64,000 bases of DNA from Liolophura sinensis (GCF_032854445.1 NC_088299.1:14193608-14257607), one strand, 5' to 3'; shown: positions 1 through 12,414, counted from the stretch's first letter. The notes: generated from the letters alone by a model not told the origin. Numbers and translations are program-made.

Positions 1-270
1 GAAATCACGATTCCGGAGTGAGATTGAATGAAGATGATAATAAACGAATAGGAATTGTGATTAAAAAGCTTCTGATCGAGTGATTAGTTAAATAGACTGG
101 TAAACAGACAGACTGGGATTGATGGCGGCGTTAAACCATGAACGGAGCTGGTTAAACGAAATCATCTAAATACGTATACGACACAATTGAATAGGTCTGT
201 TTCCAAAACATCTAATTAGAAATTAATTATTCAGAAACTGTTCGTATTATACAACAGGGCAAGTTTAACT

Positions 271-495
271 TATCTATTTATTTGATTGCTGTTTTACGCC
301 GTACTCAAGAATATTTCACTTATACGACGGCGGTCACCATTATGAAGGGAGGAGACTGGGCAGGGTCCGGAGGAAACCCACGACCATCCGCAGGCTGATG
401 GAAGATCTTCCCACTTACGGCCGAAGAGGAAGCCACCATGAGCCGGACTTGAACTCACAGCGACTGCATTGGTGAGAGGCACCTGGGTCATTGCT
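271..495 (-). mobile_element. SINE-A copy, tRNA-derived, 5'-truncated
   Basis: Read on the minus strand this has a tRNA-like head with a B-box-like GTTCAAGTCC (complement of 445-454), a conserved body and an AT-rich tail ending in the AAAACA..AATCAAATAAATA type. The same sequence recurs about 15 more times in the window. The A-box end is missing, so the copy is probably dead. SINEs are transcribed by RNA polymerase III and moved by a partner LINE; no LINE is visible here. Confidence 0.85.
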
Positions 496-2100
496 ACAAT
501 AGACTGTAGACCCCACATTTGAGTTTACAAATGATTGTAAAAATAAGTTGCGCTCAAAAAAATTATAACGCGATTGTAAATTTTTGAAGTTACAGTCACG
601 ATCGTAGGCCAAGGTCGACTCGCACACGACATAAAAAATGATTTATCAGGTAAGAACAACAACAACATGTGAGAAGTGCTTGAAACATCTTTTTGAGACA
701 ATTACCTTGCATGTCGTTGCAAACTCAGTCGAAATGTACTGAAAAATAGTGTACCTAGAGCAAGTATTTGTAATTGACGTTGATTTTGAATGGATTGTAA
801 ACATTTACAACGGGTAGACCCGATTGTAATTCCTAATTGTAAGCTACAACTATCACAGCTTATCATCCTTTCGTGCAAGACAGTTTCGATTATAAGCTAA
901 GGCTAAGATCGGGATCTTAGTGATTTACAATCTGTTTAGGCCTACTAAATTTCTGTCCAGAAATGCGGAACGGTGTTGAAAGAAAGTTCTCTGACCGTAC
1001 TCTGGCGGTATAAATTCACAATCATGTATAGAGTGGCATTATTGTTTGATACAGCTGAATCAGCCAGGCTTCTAATATACTTTCATTATCAAGCTGTTTC
1101 GTATGGCTATGTGTTACGCGTGATGTAAGCGACAGCGATACCAGAACGCTTATCCCTTCAAGTCAGGATGTGAGTCGAGGGATGCCATAGCTTGTGCACC
1201 CTGAAGGCGGTGAAAGCCAATACATGGATTTGAGATCAGGAATTGTGTCAGCAAGGTATAGCTGGTTGCTTGTCTGGTGCATTGATTACGTGCTCAAAAC
1301 ACGAATTTTAACGCCAAATGTTATAGTTTTAAGGTTGAATAATTGATAACATTCTACGCACAAGGCTAAATAATTGAAAAAAGGGAAACATAATTTTAGA
1401 AGAGAATTGTGCCCAAGCATCAACCAATTGATAATGGGTGTTCGGTTTAGAGGCTAATGATCACTTACTGCACCGGTCGAGTAGTCTCTTGGTACGACAT
1501 GGTTAAATTTTTTTGGAAACTGGATAGACATCAATTTTATCCTCATGACATGTGAAAAATAGCAAAGGTTGGTGAAAGGAAATGAATCTAACTTAGTACT
1601 TTGTAGAGCACCAAGAGTTGTCTCGTGTGTATGAACTGGCCTGCAACTGATGTACATCAAGATTATTCTTAGATCTAATCCATGCTGTTTGCCACATCGA
1701 GCACGATAATTGGTCTCACTGTGACCCTTTTGTTAAAAATCCCGTCTTCCATCACACGGAAAGTCCAAAACAGAACCAAAGTCAAGCCCCCTGAAACATC
1801 GCTGACATTGTTTTGTTGCATTCTCTAAATTCAATGATCGTTTGTAAGACCAGCAAATAATTTTTGAGCCGAATACATTTGAATATTTCGTTCAGTATGA
1901 TTTTCGAAATCACCGCTCCTCGCACTATGCAAGTGATCGCGTGACGTCACAGAGATATGACCTACAGTTAAGTCACAATTTTGGAGTCAAATGTTTCGAT
2001 AAATGAGCAGTCATGAATGCTGATATTTTCCCCCCAAAAGCAAAGCTCGTCGTCTTATTGCACACTAATGGACTGTGTTATGTTCTCCGTTCACAGAAAT
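496..2100. other. Non-coding stretch, no gene seen
   Basis: Only short open frames broken by stops occur here. I see no splice-flanked coding segment, no tandem repeat and no recognisable mobile element in either strand. Confidence 0.5.
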
Positions 2101-2180
2101 CACAGATTTCCTCAATGTTTGCCAGACGTATATTTAGTTAAACGTGTGGTTCGACTCCAACCGTTTCACATACCGGTACA
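2101..2180 (+). repeat. Direct repeat D, copy 1
   Basis: About 80 bp beginning CACAGATTTCCTCAATGTTT is repeated, with roughly 15-20 percent divergence, at 2609-2690. The shared core includes TATATTTAGTTAAAC and ACTCCAACC. The pair flanks the foldback element at 2270-2492, so it could be an old duplication or parts of one larger interrupted repeat. Confidence 0.7.
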
Positions 2181-2269
2181 TGTATATCAACATCAGCACA
2201 CATCTCATTTTCATACTTGTCAAAATGAACAGACGTTGTCTTTACTATTAACCACTTAAAACCGTACAA

Positions 2270-2492
2270 AATAAGTTATGGGATAAATGGGATATGCTAT
2301 TCGTGACCCATTAAATCAAATTTATTAAAGTCGTGATGTAATTTTCATTTGTTCCTCGCCAAAGGCTCGGGAAAATGAAAATTACACCACTCGTTTAATA
2401 AAATTAGTATAATGGGTCACTCATGAGATATCCTCTATCTATCTCATGTATGCTAGCTTCTGCTATGCATATCCGAGTTTATCCCATAATTT
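2270..2492. mobile_element. Foldback (MITE-like) element
   Basis: Two nearly complementary arms, 2289-2355 and 2369-2433, are separated by a short loop rich in CTCGCC..GGCTCGG. An outer pair, TTATGGGATAAA near 2275 and TTTATCCCATAA near 2478, is also inverted, so the fold extends further. The sequence has no coding capacity. Such structures are typical of non-autonomous DNA transposons or foldback elements. No target duplication is certain. Confidence 0.6.
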
Positions 2493-2608
2493 GCCCATCT
2501 CACTGATATAACAACAGTGATGTAAATAACCGCAACTTTTGATTGGTCACCTGATCTTTCATTTAGCAGCTTACCCTACAAAAGGTACATCCGCATACGG
2601 GACTAAAC

Positions 2609-2690
2609 CACAGATTTCCTCAATATTTTCTAGGCCTATATTTAGTTAAACATGTTGTTTAACTCCAACCCTTTCGCATATATCGATGTC
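2609..2690 (+). repeat. Direct repeat D, copy 2
   Basis: Second copy of the segment at 2101-2180, with the shared core TATATTTAGTTAAAC and an ACTCCAACC motif. Confidence 0.7.
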
Positions 2691-2697
2691 AGTACGC

Positions 2698-2858
2698 CGA
2701 TGTATATCGGAGTTTCTGGTATGTATACTTGAGTTAATCACATGCATGCTAGCTTAAGGCATGTATGCCCGAGTTTATCACATACATGCTAGCTTATAGT
2801 ATGTTTATTCGGGTTTAACAGATACATGCTAGTTTTTGGCGTGTATATCCGAGTTACC
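2698..2858. repeat. Short minisatellite, about 37-bp unit
   Basis: Around four degenerate units share CATGCTAGCTT, a variable GGCATGTAT part and CCGAGTTTATCAC. A further unit-like segment lies at 2440-2490, just inside the foldback element, which suggests the two grew from the same sequence. Confidence 0.65.
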
Positions 2859-4133
2859 AGTTTCTATCACGTCTAATCTAGTCCTAGATGTTGTTTGAGC
2901 ACTGTGCTTTTTTTTTCGCCCCACATTCGTACTTTATATACTTTCTTTGTTTGGTAATTTGTGTTAAACGTCGTTTTAGGAATTGACCTTGCAATTGTTG
3001 ACCAGGAATGACCATCTTGGTTGACGGCTGGTATACGAATGTCTGTTTTAACGGATTGATTCTGCCAACGGAACTAAAAAAAAAAAAAGACAGAAAACTG
3101 CTGTATATTCTAGGCCCAAATTTGCAATTTTTTTTATTTTGGTATACGACTGTAGGTTCAGTTTTCTGTTTATAACATGTAACATTAGCACCTCAAGATT
3201 TTCTCTATATTTATCCCTACCGTATATTTTTCCCATCAAAATATTCCCGTCAAAGGGCATTTTCCCCCAAACTTTTTAAATGACAAAACAGAAAAATACG
3301 TCTTCATACAATTTTCAATTGAACAATTGCATGTGAGTTAGAAAAATGTTTGCATTATACATTTTTGGAAATCGTATCATCCCATTAGCTTTATTATGTT
3401 AAGAACAAATGAACATACTCAATCAAATCTGCTGTTGTGTTTAAATAAGGGTATTTAAGCATTCTTTCTAAGGCTTGCACACCCGCCTCCCCATCAAGTT
3501 TCTATCATTGGTTGTCTGGATTTTTTTTTTTTGTGTTCTGTACCTGGCATTATACAAATGGTCTCCCTCAGTTTTGTTTTCGTAGTTCGAGGTGTGCACT
3601 ATGTTATATATGGATGAAAATATGTTTCCTCTTTTCTTGCCTCAAGATCCTCATTTGTAGAGAATTTGTGATATGATAAAATAAAAACCATCTCTTGCGT
3701 TGATACATTGTCGTGGATAGATCACTGTTGACAAGAGGTGTTCAATATTTGAGAACTAGAGTTGCCAGTTTGTGCTCAAATAGTGGAAAACTACCGCTAA
3801 CAATAACATATATACTACAATATATATCACGATAAGATTAGAAATCATTTATTTCTCCATTCCTGATTTAGAGGGAAATGCCATATTTGGATTACTTGCA
3901 GATGAATATGTCTCTTATCGAAAAAGAGTCATATGGGGAAAGCATGGCGCTACATGAAAAGTGTCCAGTGGGGAAAACGCCCTGGATGCGCAAATACAGA
4001 TTTATACGGACTGATATGGTTGACTGTAGACGTACAGGCGAGATGTATTCTGCGTTCCAACGATTAAGCTCGATGCCCATATAGCGCTACTCCTCTCCGA
4101 ACAAAGCCTAGATTAGTTTTGCTTCACTCTTAC
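2859..4133. other. Non-coding stretch, no gene seen
   Basis: AT-rich sequence with several short homopolymer runs (near 2909, 3075 and 3523). Short open frames exist on both strands but have no splice context or domain that would support them. Confidence 0.45.
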
Positions 4134-4204
4134 CAAAAAATAAATAATGACTCGCCCAACACGAGCAAACCATAGAAAACATAAGTACGACAGTGGATGC
4201 CTTT
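4134..4204 (-). CDS. Weak candidate second exon of the minus-strand secreted gene
   Basis: On the minus strand a CCACCTTTTCAG acceptor is followed by 71 open bases starting AAAGGCATCCAC and then a TTTTTTG|GTAAGAG donor. Read in phase 0 it encodes KGIHCRTYVF and a hydrophobic run. It is the right phase to follow the exon at 4810-5103 across an intron of about 605 bp. The evidence is only splice motifs and an open frame. The hydrophobic content fits a secreted protein poorly, so this may be chance. Confidence 0.12.
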
Positions 4205-4809
4205 CTGAAAAGGTGGCTTTGGCACGACCTCCATTAGCTTGCATCGAATTGTATTGTTCACTAAACTTGACTCATTCATCAGTAGTGAAGTTCTAATGTT
4301 TGTCGTCAATGCTGTGTTAATCGTTTGACAAAAGACTTCATAACTATCCTCATTCATTTTATATAGGAGATTTATTGCCTTGGCCTCGACTTATCTTTAT
4401 TATAAATAAATGCATATGTCAAATACCGCGTTGCTGAGCAACACGCACGCGCCGACCGTAAACGATGCCGTCATGTACCTAACCTATATAGGTATATACA
4501 GAAATACAGCTCAATGTTGACGCCTAATCGAGGCACGAGGAGTGCGGTTCGTTTCAGAGTATAAATAAGACTTGTTTTTATCACCTTGATATTCATCTGA
4601 CATCTAGAATCTGGACAGCCATAAGACAATTTGTTCTTGACTTCCTCAAGCATTTACTTTTAAGGCCAGTTGTACTGTTTTATCCCCCTTTCCCCGAATC
4701 GATTCAGTGGAACAAACTTTTCACTTTCCTTGACGCTCACTTTGGACAACAAAGCTTTCAAACCTGTTCCAGGTCCGATCCGAGTTCAAACCGCTCCTGT
4801 TATTCTTAC

Positions 4810-5103
4810 CTGATGCCGAAACACAACTTCGCTAACTATACGTTTCTGATACAAAGCGGTATAGCCAGGCGGCGAGGTAGATAATGTCTTGCTGCCTCGA
4901 CACCCGCATGCCTCTCTACCTCTCGCTCTATTGCAAAAGTTGAAGTAAAGAGTAGCGACGCTACGGGGAAAGGAGGGAGTAAGGCAGCCAGGTGACGGGG
5001 TAGCAATGCAGAGCATAGTGAGACAGAGAATTAGCCAGGTAACAAGACAGCGCCTATATCGCCTTCCAAATAGATGAAGTTTTTTAATCAGTCGCGTGTC
5101 CAT
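4810..5103 (-). CDS. Candidate first coding exon of an unrecognised secreted protein
   Basis: The minus strand has an ATG, 98 open codons and a strong donor, CATCAG|GTAAGAATA, giving a phase-0 exon. The product starts MDTRLIKKLHLFGRRYRR. A hydrophobic stretch (about residues 20-34, VTWLILCLTMLCIA) follows and looks like a late signal peptide with a likely cut near TPSPG. The remainder has four cysteines, including an ACGC motif, and several Arg-rich spots that could be prohormone processing sites. The ATG lies in the last, diverged unit of the adjoining minisatellite; the TTTTGCTCAG just upstream resembles an acceptor but is also repeat-derived. No family is recognised. It could be a neuropeptide or small secreted factor, or a chance open frame. 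Confidence 0.3.
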
Positions 5104-7650
5104 CTGAGCAAAAGCATCCACACTCACATTTACGCCTATGGGACCACAAAGCTTCTAAATTCATTCCCTTCTCTACCTGACTACCAAGCTTCCACACTCA
5201 CCTTCATCTCTACCTGACCACCAAGCTTCCACACTCACCTTCATCTCTATCTGACCACAAAGCTTCCACATTCACCTTTATTTCTATCTGACCACAAAGC
5301 TTCCACACTCACCATCATCTCTATCTGGCCACAAAAGTGTGAAGTGAATGTGGAAGTTTTGTGGTGAGATAAAGACACGGGTGAGTGTGGAAGCTTTGTG
5401 GTGAGATAAGGACACGGGTGAGTGTGAAAGCTTTGGTGTGAGATAATGATATGGGTGAGTATGGGTAGTCAGATAGATGGGACATGGATGGGTGAGTGTG
5501 GAAGCTGTGTAATTAGATAGGGACACAGGTCAGTGTGGAAGTTTTGCAGTTGGTTAGGGACAAGGGAGAATGTAGAAGCTTTAAGATGATATAAAGACAC
5601 GGGTGAATATGGAAGCTTTGCGGTCAGAGGGAGGTGAAAGTGAGTTTGGAAGCTTTTTGGTCTGTTAGAGGTGAAAGTGAGTTTGAAAGCTTTGAGGTAA
5701 GATTGGGACAACGATGAATGTGGTAACTTGGAGGTCAAATGAATGTAAGTGTGGAAGTGTTAAGGTTAATTAGAGGTGAAGGTGAGCATGGAAGCTTTGT
5801 GGTCACATAGGAACATTGGTCAGTGTGGAAACTTTTGTAGTCGGGTAGAGGTGAAGGTGAGTGTGGGAGCTTTGTGGTCACATAGGAACATTGGTCAGTG
5901 TGGAAGCTTTTGTGGTCTGATAGAGGTGGAGGTGAGTGTAGAAGCTTTGTGGTGGGATAGAGGTGGAGGTGAGTGTGGAAGCTTTGTGATTTGATAGGAA
6001 CACTGGTCAGTGTGGAAGCTTTTGTGGTCGGATAGAGGTGAAGGTGAGTGTGGAAGCTTTGTGGTCAGATAGAGGTGGAGGTGAGTGTGGAAGCTTTGTG
6101 ATTTGATAGGAACACAGGTGAGTGTGGAAGCTTTGTGGTCAGATAGGGGTGGAGGTAAGTGTGGAAGCTTTGTGATTTGATAGGAACACTGGTGAGTGTG
6201 GAAGCTTTGTGATTTGATAGGAACACAGGTGAGTGTGGAAGCTTTGTGGCCAGATAGAGGTGGAGGTGAGTTTGGAAGCTTTGTGATTTGATGGGAACAC
6301 AGGTGAGTGTGGAAGCTTAATGGCAGATAGGAGTGAAGGTAGTGTAGACACGTTTTGGCCAGGTACGGGTGAAGGTGGGTGTGGGAGATTTATGGTCAGA
6401 TGGGTTGAATCTGAATGTGGAAGCTTTTGGTCAGATTGAGACGGAGGTGTGTGTGGAAGCTTTGTGGTCTGATAGGGACTCGGGTGAGTGGGTGTAGGTG
6501 AGTGTTGAAGTTTTGTAATCAGAGAGAGGTGGAGATGATTGTGGAAGCTTTGTGGTCAGATAGGGGTGAAGGTAAGTGTGAAACTTTGTGGTGAGATAGA
6601 TTTGGAGGTGAGTGTGGAAGCTTTGTGGTCAGGTATGGGTGAAGGTAAGTGTGGAAGTTTTGGGATCAGATCGAGATGGAGGTGATTGTGGAACCTTTGT
6701 GGTCAGATAGGGGTGAAGGTAAATGTGAAACTTTGTGGTGAGATAGAGATGGAGGTAAGTGTGGAAGCTTTGTGGTCAGGTATGGGTGAAGGTTAGTGTG
6801 GAAGTTTTGTGGTCAGAGAGAGGTGGAGGTGATTGTGGAAGCTTTGTGGTCAGGTATGGGTGAAGGTGAGTGTGGAAGTTTTGGGATCAGATCGAGATGG
6901 AGGTGAGTGTGGAAGCTTTTTGGTCAGATAGGGGTGAAAGTAAGTGTAGGAGCTTTGTGGTGAGATAGAGATGGAGGTGAGTGTGGAAGCTTTGTGGTCA
7001 GATAGGGGTGAAAGTAAGTGTAGGAGCTTTGTGGTGAGATAGAGATGGAGGTGAGTGTGGAAGCTTTTTGGTCAGATAGCGGTGAAAGTGAGCGTGAAAA
7101 CTTTATGGTCAGATAGAGATGAAAGTGAGCTTGATGGTCAGATAGTGTGGGAGCTTTGTGGTCAGATGGAGTTCGTGTGAGTGTGGAAGCTTTTATTGTC
7201 AGATAAGTGCGCAGGTGAGCCTGGAATATTTTGTGGTCAGATAGGGAAACAGGTGAGTGTGGAAGTTGTATGGTCAGATAAGGTCACAGATCAACGTAGA
7301 GTCTTTGTAGTCAGATAGGAACACAGATGAGTGTGCAAACTTTATGATTAGATCGGGTGAAGGTGAGTGTGAAAGATTTGTGGTCTGACAGGGATTCGGG
7401 TGAGTGTGGAAGCTCTGTGGCCTAATAGGGATTCGGGTGAGTGTGGAAAGCTTTGTGGTCAAACAGGGATATTGGTGAGTGTGGAAGGTTTTACAGCCCA
7501 CAGTGTCCCTATCTCACCGCAAAGCCTCTACACTCACATTTGTCTTATCTCACAAAGCTTCAAAGCTTCCACCCGTGTCCCTATCTGACCACAAAGCTTC
7601 CACACTCACCCGTGTCCCTATCTGACCGCAGAGTTTCCACACCCATCCGC
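5090..7650. repeat. Minisatellite, about 37-bp unit, with inverted ends
   Basis: Units read like GGTGAGTGTGGAAGCTTTGT plus GGTCAGATAG. About 70 units fill the block and contain frequent AAGCTT sites. From 5130 to about 5335 the units run in the complementary orientation (CCACAAAGCTTCCACACTCA). From about 5340 to 7495 they run forward, and from about 7500 to 7650 they are complementary again. The many short open frames on both strands here are by-products of the repeat and should not be called genes. Confidence 0.9.
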
Positions 7651-8799
7651 ATCTCTTTGTGCACACTAAACACCACCCACTCCTCCAAACCGTTCTCTGA
7701 CAACACATTGCCCAATGTGTCACTAATTTTGTTTAGCATATCAGGACGGAGCAGTCGACTAAGTTCATCACCCAGTTAACCTTTTTTCATTCTTGGGCAA
7801 AAATACGATCTTGTAACGACGTTCGCCCAATTTGCTCGAGGATTTGTTATTTTTATTTCGAATCCCGTGTGGCACAGATGTTTCTGGCTTTCTGACAATA
7901 CCAAAGCAAGATATAAATCAGTAGCCAAAAGCAAAGCGCTGTACAAAAAAATTTTGACCTATGCCTAACATTTGATTGCTTCTAACTTTGGCTGAGGCCA
8001 CCAATGAAAATGTCGTTAAGATGTTCGTCTGGTTATATTCTAGAGTTTTATCGATGCTTGCAGTGTAAATCTGGATGGGATAAACGTGAACTGAGTAATA
8101 AAAACACAGTAAGGAACAGTGAAAATGGTATTTGAAGCTGAGTGGATTGGAAAGATTGTCTTACGAAGACGTGATGGGTATTATTAGTTGCACCAGCTGG
8201 TTGCATGGGGTTTCCTTGAGCAAATCTACATTTTCGAACGAGAAGAAGTACAAAATCATCAGGGTAACCTAAGTCTGATTAACCAAATATTCGTTTGGCA
8301 TAACAACTATTATCAACGAAAAATATTCCATAATCACAAACCCATCGGAAAAGTAAATAAATTTACTGCTCTCAAATATTTAACACACCTAAACAAAAGC
8401 GATCATGGTTTATCACATTTCAGTCATATAGTTCAGGTACAGTTTTTAACTGTTGCAGAACAGAGCTAGATATTAAACAAGGTTAACAGCCTATGTACTT
8501 CGGTTAATTCGGTTAAATCTTAAATCCTGGTTATTCATGGGCCAGATCACTTTTGTAGCGTAATAAATAACGGGAGTATTGGCTAATCTGGTACATGCAA
8601 TCCAGTGGATTTTCCCTGTATGGAATTGGCAGATGATATGTGTGGGAGACTTTCTTATTGCTATAGAATACCAAGTAATTTGATGATTCTTTAATGGGAT
8701 CTACATATGCAAAGGCACAAAATGAACATGACATTGGAATAACTCTCGAACAAAGTACTCTGTATGGTTTTAATAACAATACCAGCATTCAGCGGATTG
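7651..8799. other. Non-coding stretch, no gene seen
   Basis: A 93-codon open frame (8188-8469, plus) begins with a non-ATG codon and shows no domain, signal or clear splice context. I treat it as chance. Confidence 0.4.
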
Positions 8800-8888
8800 C
8801 TCTGCCCGGTTACCTCCCATCCTGCTCGCTGTCATATAATTGAAATATTTTTGACTACGACGTAATACACTGATCAAATAATAAATGA
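8800..8888 (+). mobile_element. SINE-A 3' fragment, plus orientation, old
   Basis: Starts with CTCTGCCCGGTTACCTCCCA and continues through a diverged GAAATATTTTTGACTACGACG to a CAAATAATAAATG tail. This is the 3' half of SINE-A on the opposite strand from most copies, with many substitutions. Confidence 0.75.
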
Positions 8889-10775
8889 AATCAACGAAAC
8901 ACAACTGATCGCAGATAATCAACTGGTATTGTTATAAATAAATATGTTGGCTATTAAAGCCTTTTTGGCCCTAATCCAGAGACTTCTGATCACGGCGGAC
9001 AAAGGGACCCGATTCCATGAAATAAGTTGAACTTTTAAAACCCATATAATTCACGCTTGCCTTTCACCCAAAAGTCCAAATGTTGATATACTTCTCTGGA
9101 CGTAGCAACTTTTGGAGTGTTTTCTTTGTATGAATCTGTTTTAATTTCATTCTTAGTTCTTTGGTGGTTTGCGTTGAACGTTGTTTCTGGAATTGGTTTT
9201 GTTGACCTGGAACGAATGTTCAGATGACTTTATTCCCATTGTTAACATGTACTGTCCTGAAAATAAACGTTCTGATTATGTTTTAAAAATTTCACCCATT
9301 TGGCCTTATGGAGTGGGACACTGGCGAATGATGGAACATAAACCGTCTTCTAATTCTTCGGTATGGTGTTAAACACCAGCCAAATGAATCAAATACTGAA
9401 CTAGGTGAAGACTTCTGTTGCTACATGAGTCACAAAGATTTGCTTCCTTTAGTAAAGAGCCCTTGAATCTCTTCGCGTGCAAAGTCAGTGACGTCAGGTT
9501 CATCAGCTTTTCCTCTACAACCAGACTATGTTAATATCGCCATCTAATTAACTGAATACAGTAAAGAAACCAAGGAGTTTGAATCCGGATCTTGCACGCT
9601 TATCAAGTTAATCCGCCATTGGTGTTATATTTGCCGTGATCAACACAGATTGCGTTTATAGAGTGTGACCTCCGATGCTTGGACAAAAGATCCAGAAAAA
9701 AACTTGCGCTCGTTCAGAGATTCCAGCGTAACGACATCGCGTCTCCCAAGCCCTGACAGTATAGGGTCTATATCATCTATATCTGTCCTGACATAGAAAC
9801 GTGTCGCCCAGTGGCCCAAACATTGGCAACCTCTTGTGGCCCTTCCTGGACTTTTACAGGTAGACTTTGACATTAGCCCAGCTGCCGGCAGCTACTTTTG
9901 TATTTAATCTATCTGAAATATTAATGTGTGTCAGCTTTGCCTGAGCACCACATAATAGCCATGGAGAGAGATGGTCATCGCCGTGGGGAATCACCGACCT
10001 TTGCACTAACAATGACTATGCAGCGAACAATGTCGCAGTAGTCGTTACCAAATCCAATCGAATCACGTATGATATAAACAACAAAAAATATATATTCTGG
10101 CTGGGAGTTGGAAACCCAGATTTGAAAAATTTGTGGCGTCTGATTTTTGGTTTGCCTTGATCAAACATTTGTTTGTGACTTAATTCACCATGTTAATAAT
10201 ATTCGCTCTTTTTGTGTTTCTTAAGGGCCACAAAACGATAACAAGCGGAAATTTTACAAATGTCATTGAAAATACATGTATACAATGAATCATGAAGAAC
10301 GGTTCCCATATAGTAAAAACATGAGGAAAACACAAAATCAGTGAAGAGCCTTCGTTGGCACAGTCGCCAAAAGCCCTGCCTCGTGGTTCAGTCTTGTTCT
10401 CGCTAGCTGCGGCTGCGGCTTAGTCTCGCAGGAATTCGCTTGTCCAGTGACCAGCGAAGTCTAAGAGCTGAATGGTTCATCTGAAAGATTTCAACACCAA
10501 CGCTTCAATACCCTGACTAACTGATTACGTTTGTCTACATCGCACAACAGGAATACAGAACAGGGCCAATCAAAAATCACTGATGGCATTTTTTTAACTC
10601 ACCGGGACATATGTATGTGTTGCTGGTTCAATCGCAGCCATGGAATCGTTTACATACATGTAAACGTTTTACCAGTGATGAACGTCTCAACATGTCCGTC
10701 ACGGACCTATTTATAACGATTTGTATTGTGCTATGCTTTCAAATTTGTTATGTTGAAGAATGTATATGTATGTAT
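8889..10775. other. Non-coding stretch, no gene seen
   Basis: A 77-codon minus-strand frame (9640-9873, starting MSKSTCKSPG) has balanced codon content but no flanking splice sites I trust and no recognised domain. Nothing else stands out. Confidence 0.4.
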
Positions 10776-10962
10776 GCTTGGGGTTTTACGTCGTGCTTAA
10801 AAACTTTTCAGCCACATGACGAAGGGAAGTCATTAGCTGCGTGCACATATACTTTGTCTTGTTATAGCAGGGCGAGTCATGCCGTCAAAGTGCTGCCGCC
10901 ACTGGATTATCATGCCGAAGACACCAGACACGATACCTCAGCCAGTCACAGCTGCTCGGTGC
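10776..10962 (-). mobile_element. SINE-B fragment
   Basis: Contains GGGTTTTACGTCGTGCTTAA, a CAGGGCGAGTCATGCCGTCA block and TGCCGAAGACACCAGACAC, all shared with 12415-12835. Strand is assigned by matching to the tRNA-like head at 15795. A 123-codon open frame across it is a repeat shadow. Confidence 0.7.
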
Positions 10963-11508
10963 ATGTAGCGGTGTGTGGTTAGCCAACTGAGCTCGCCGTA
11001 CGAAACTGAGTGTGGGTTGCTTGTTGCTTTCAGAGCTCTACGCTGCATCAGATGCACAAAAAGAGAGCAGACTCTCTGGAAAAAAGTGAGATTGTTCTAC
11101 ATTTAGCTCTGTACCCTTACATGGGCCTATCCATTAGGCCGATCACCCTAACTTTCCATATGCTGTGAATCAGATGCATTCAAGACAATTTAGTGCGATT
11201 TCACAAATCACCTTTACGCATAACGCCACTTGCTGCAACGGTCGGTGATCGTGTATTGGTTCGTTGGCGCGATACACATTAGTAACAGAACGAATAAGTA
11301 AGTGATGCTAAAATGACATTTCAATCTCAATACGTAACTACTTATTCTGAATAGGACTTATATCTTTTCATAGAGGACTGTAATTAATTGTCATTCGAGT
11401 TGTGAACAAGCAAGCTGGAGGTGACATATTCGGTGCTTTGTACAGCTTTCACTTATTCTGTGGTATTTCACACTCCGTGTCGATGTTAGCTTTTATTAAT
11501 TTTTAGCA

Positions 11509-11751
11509 ATTTATTTGATTTGTTTGATTGATGTTTTACGCCGTCCTCATGAATATTTCACTTGTACGACGGCGGCCAGCATTAAGGTAGGAGGAAACCG
11601 GGAGAAACCCACCACCATTCGCAGGTTGCTGGAAAACTTCCCCACGTACAGCCGGAGAGCAAGCCAGCATGAGCTGGACTTGAACTCACAGCGACCTCAT
11701 TGGTGAGAAGCTCCTGGGTCATTACGCCGTGCTAGCGCGCTAACCAACTAA
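11509..11751 (-). mobile_element. SINE-A copy, near full length
   Basis: Runs from the AT-rich tail (low coordinates) through the body to a tRNA-like head, whose complement includes GTTAGCGCGCTAGC. The final bases that would complete the A box are altered, so pol III activity is doubtful. Confidence 0.85.
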
Positions 11752-11888
11752 CTTGCTAGCGATGTTAGTCAACAGTAAGTACAACTCTATGCGTATTGAT
11801 ATGAAACCTCTTCATTGGTGGAGTAAGGCGCATCGTGCATACTATAAATTTGATTTATCTTCTTGATTGATTTGAAAATAAATCAGAT

Positions 11889-12010
11889 AATGGCTGTTTT
11901 GCGCCATACTGAAGAATATTTCACTAATACGATGGCAGTCAGCTGTAGGAGTCTGGAAACCAACTACCATCCGCAGGTTGTTGCAAGACCTGCCCACGTA
12001 CGACCACAAC
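11889..12010 (-). mobile_element. SINE-A fragment, diverged
   Basis: GTTTTGCGCCATACTGAAGA and the later ACCATCCGCAGGTTG match SINE-A with many changes. The head is missing. It lies less than 150 bp from the previous copy in the same orientation, so it could be a separate older insertion. Confidence 0.75.
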
Positions 12011-12414
12011 AAGTTTGTGTTATATCATCGGTCATATCATCAAGGTTCGTTTTTGTACATTGTTAACTTGAACAAGAAGAGTCTTTAAGATGGGATGAAC
12101 ATCTTTTTTTCTCAAGAAATAAAATGCAAACTGGATCATGTAAAGTGACGAATCACATTTGCCTTACTGAGAAAACTTAATTTTGCTCGCAGAGCAACGA
12201 GAAAAACAAAGTTGTATCTGGTATTCTATGTGTCTCTTATATGTTCTGATAAATGGAGGGTGGGAGGGGGGGAGATTGACCTACCCAGAAATGCACTGTC
12301 ATCATGAAAATTGGCCCGCACTTTCAAAATTAAGAAAACTTCCTCACATTAACTAATGAGAGAACATACATTAAATTAGAGCAATATTGTTACCATAACA
12401 TGAACCGGGTCGGG

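Noticed and set aside
2930-9200. Similarity between GTGTTAAACGTCGTTTTAGGA (about 2962) and GCGTTGAACGTTGTTTCTGG (about 9171) as a repeat family
   Set aside because: The match is about 25 bases with several mismatches and does not extend; too weak to call.
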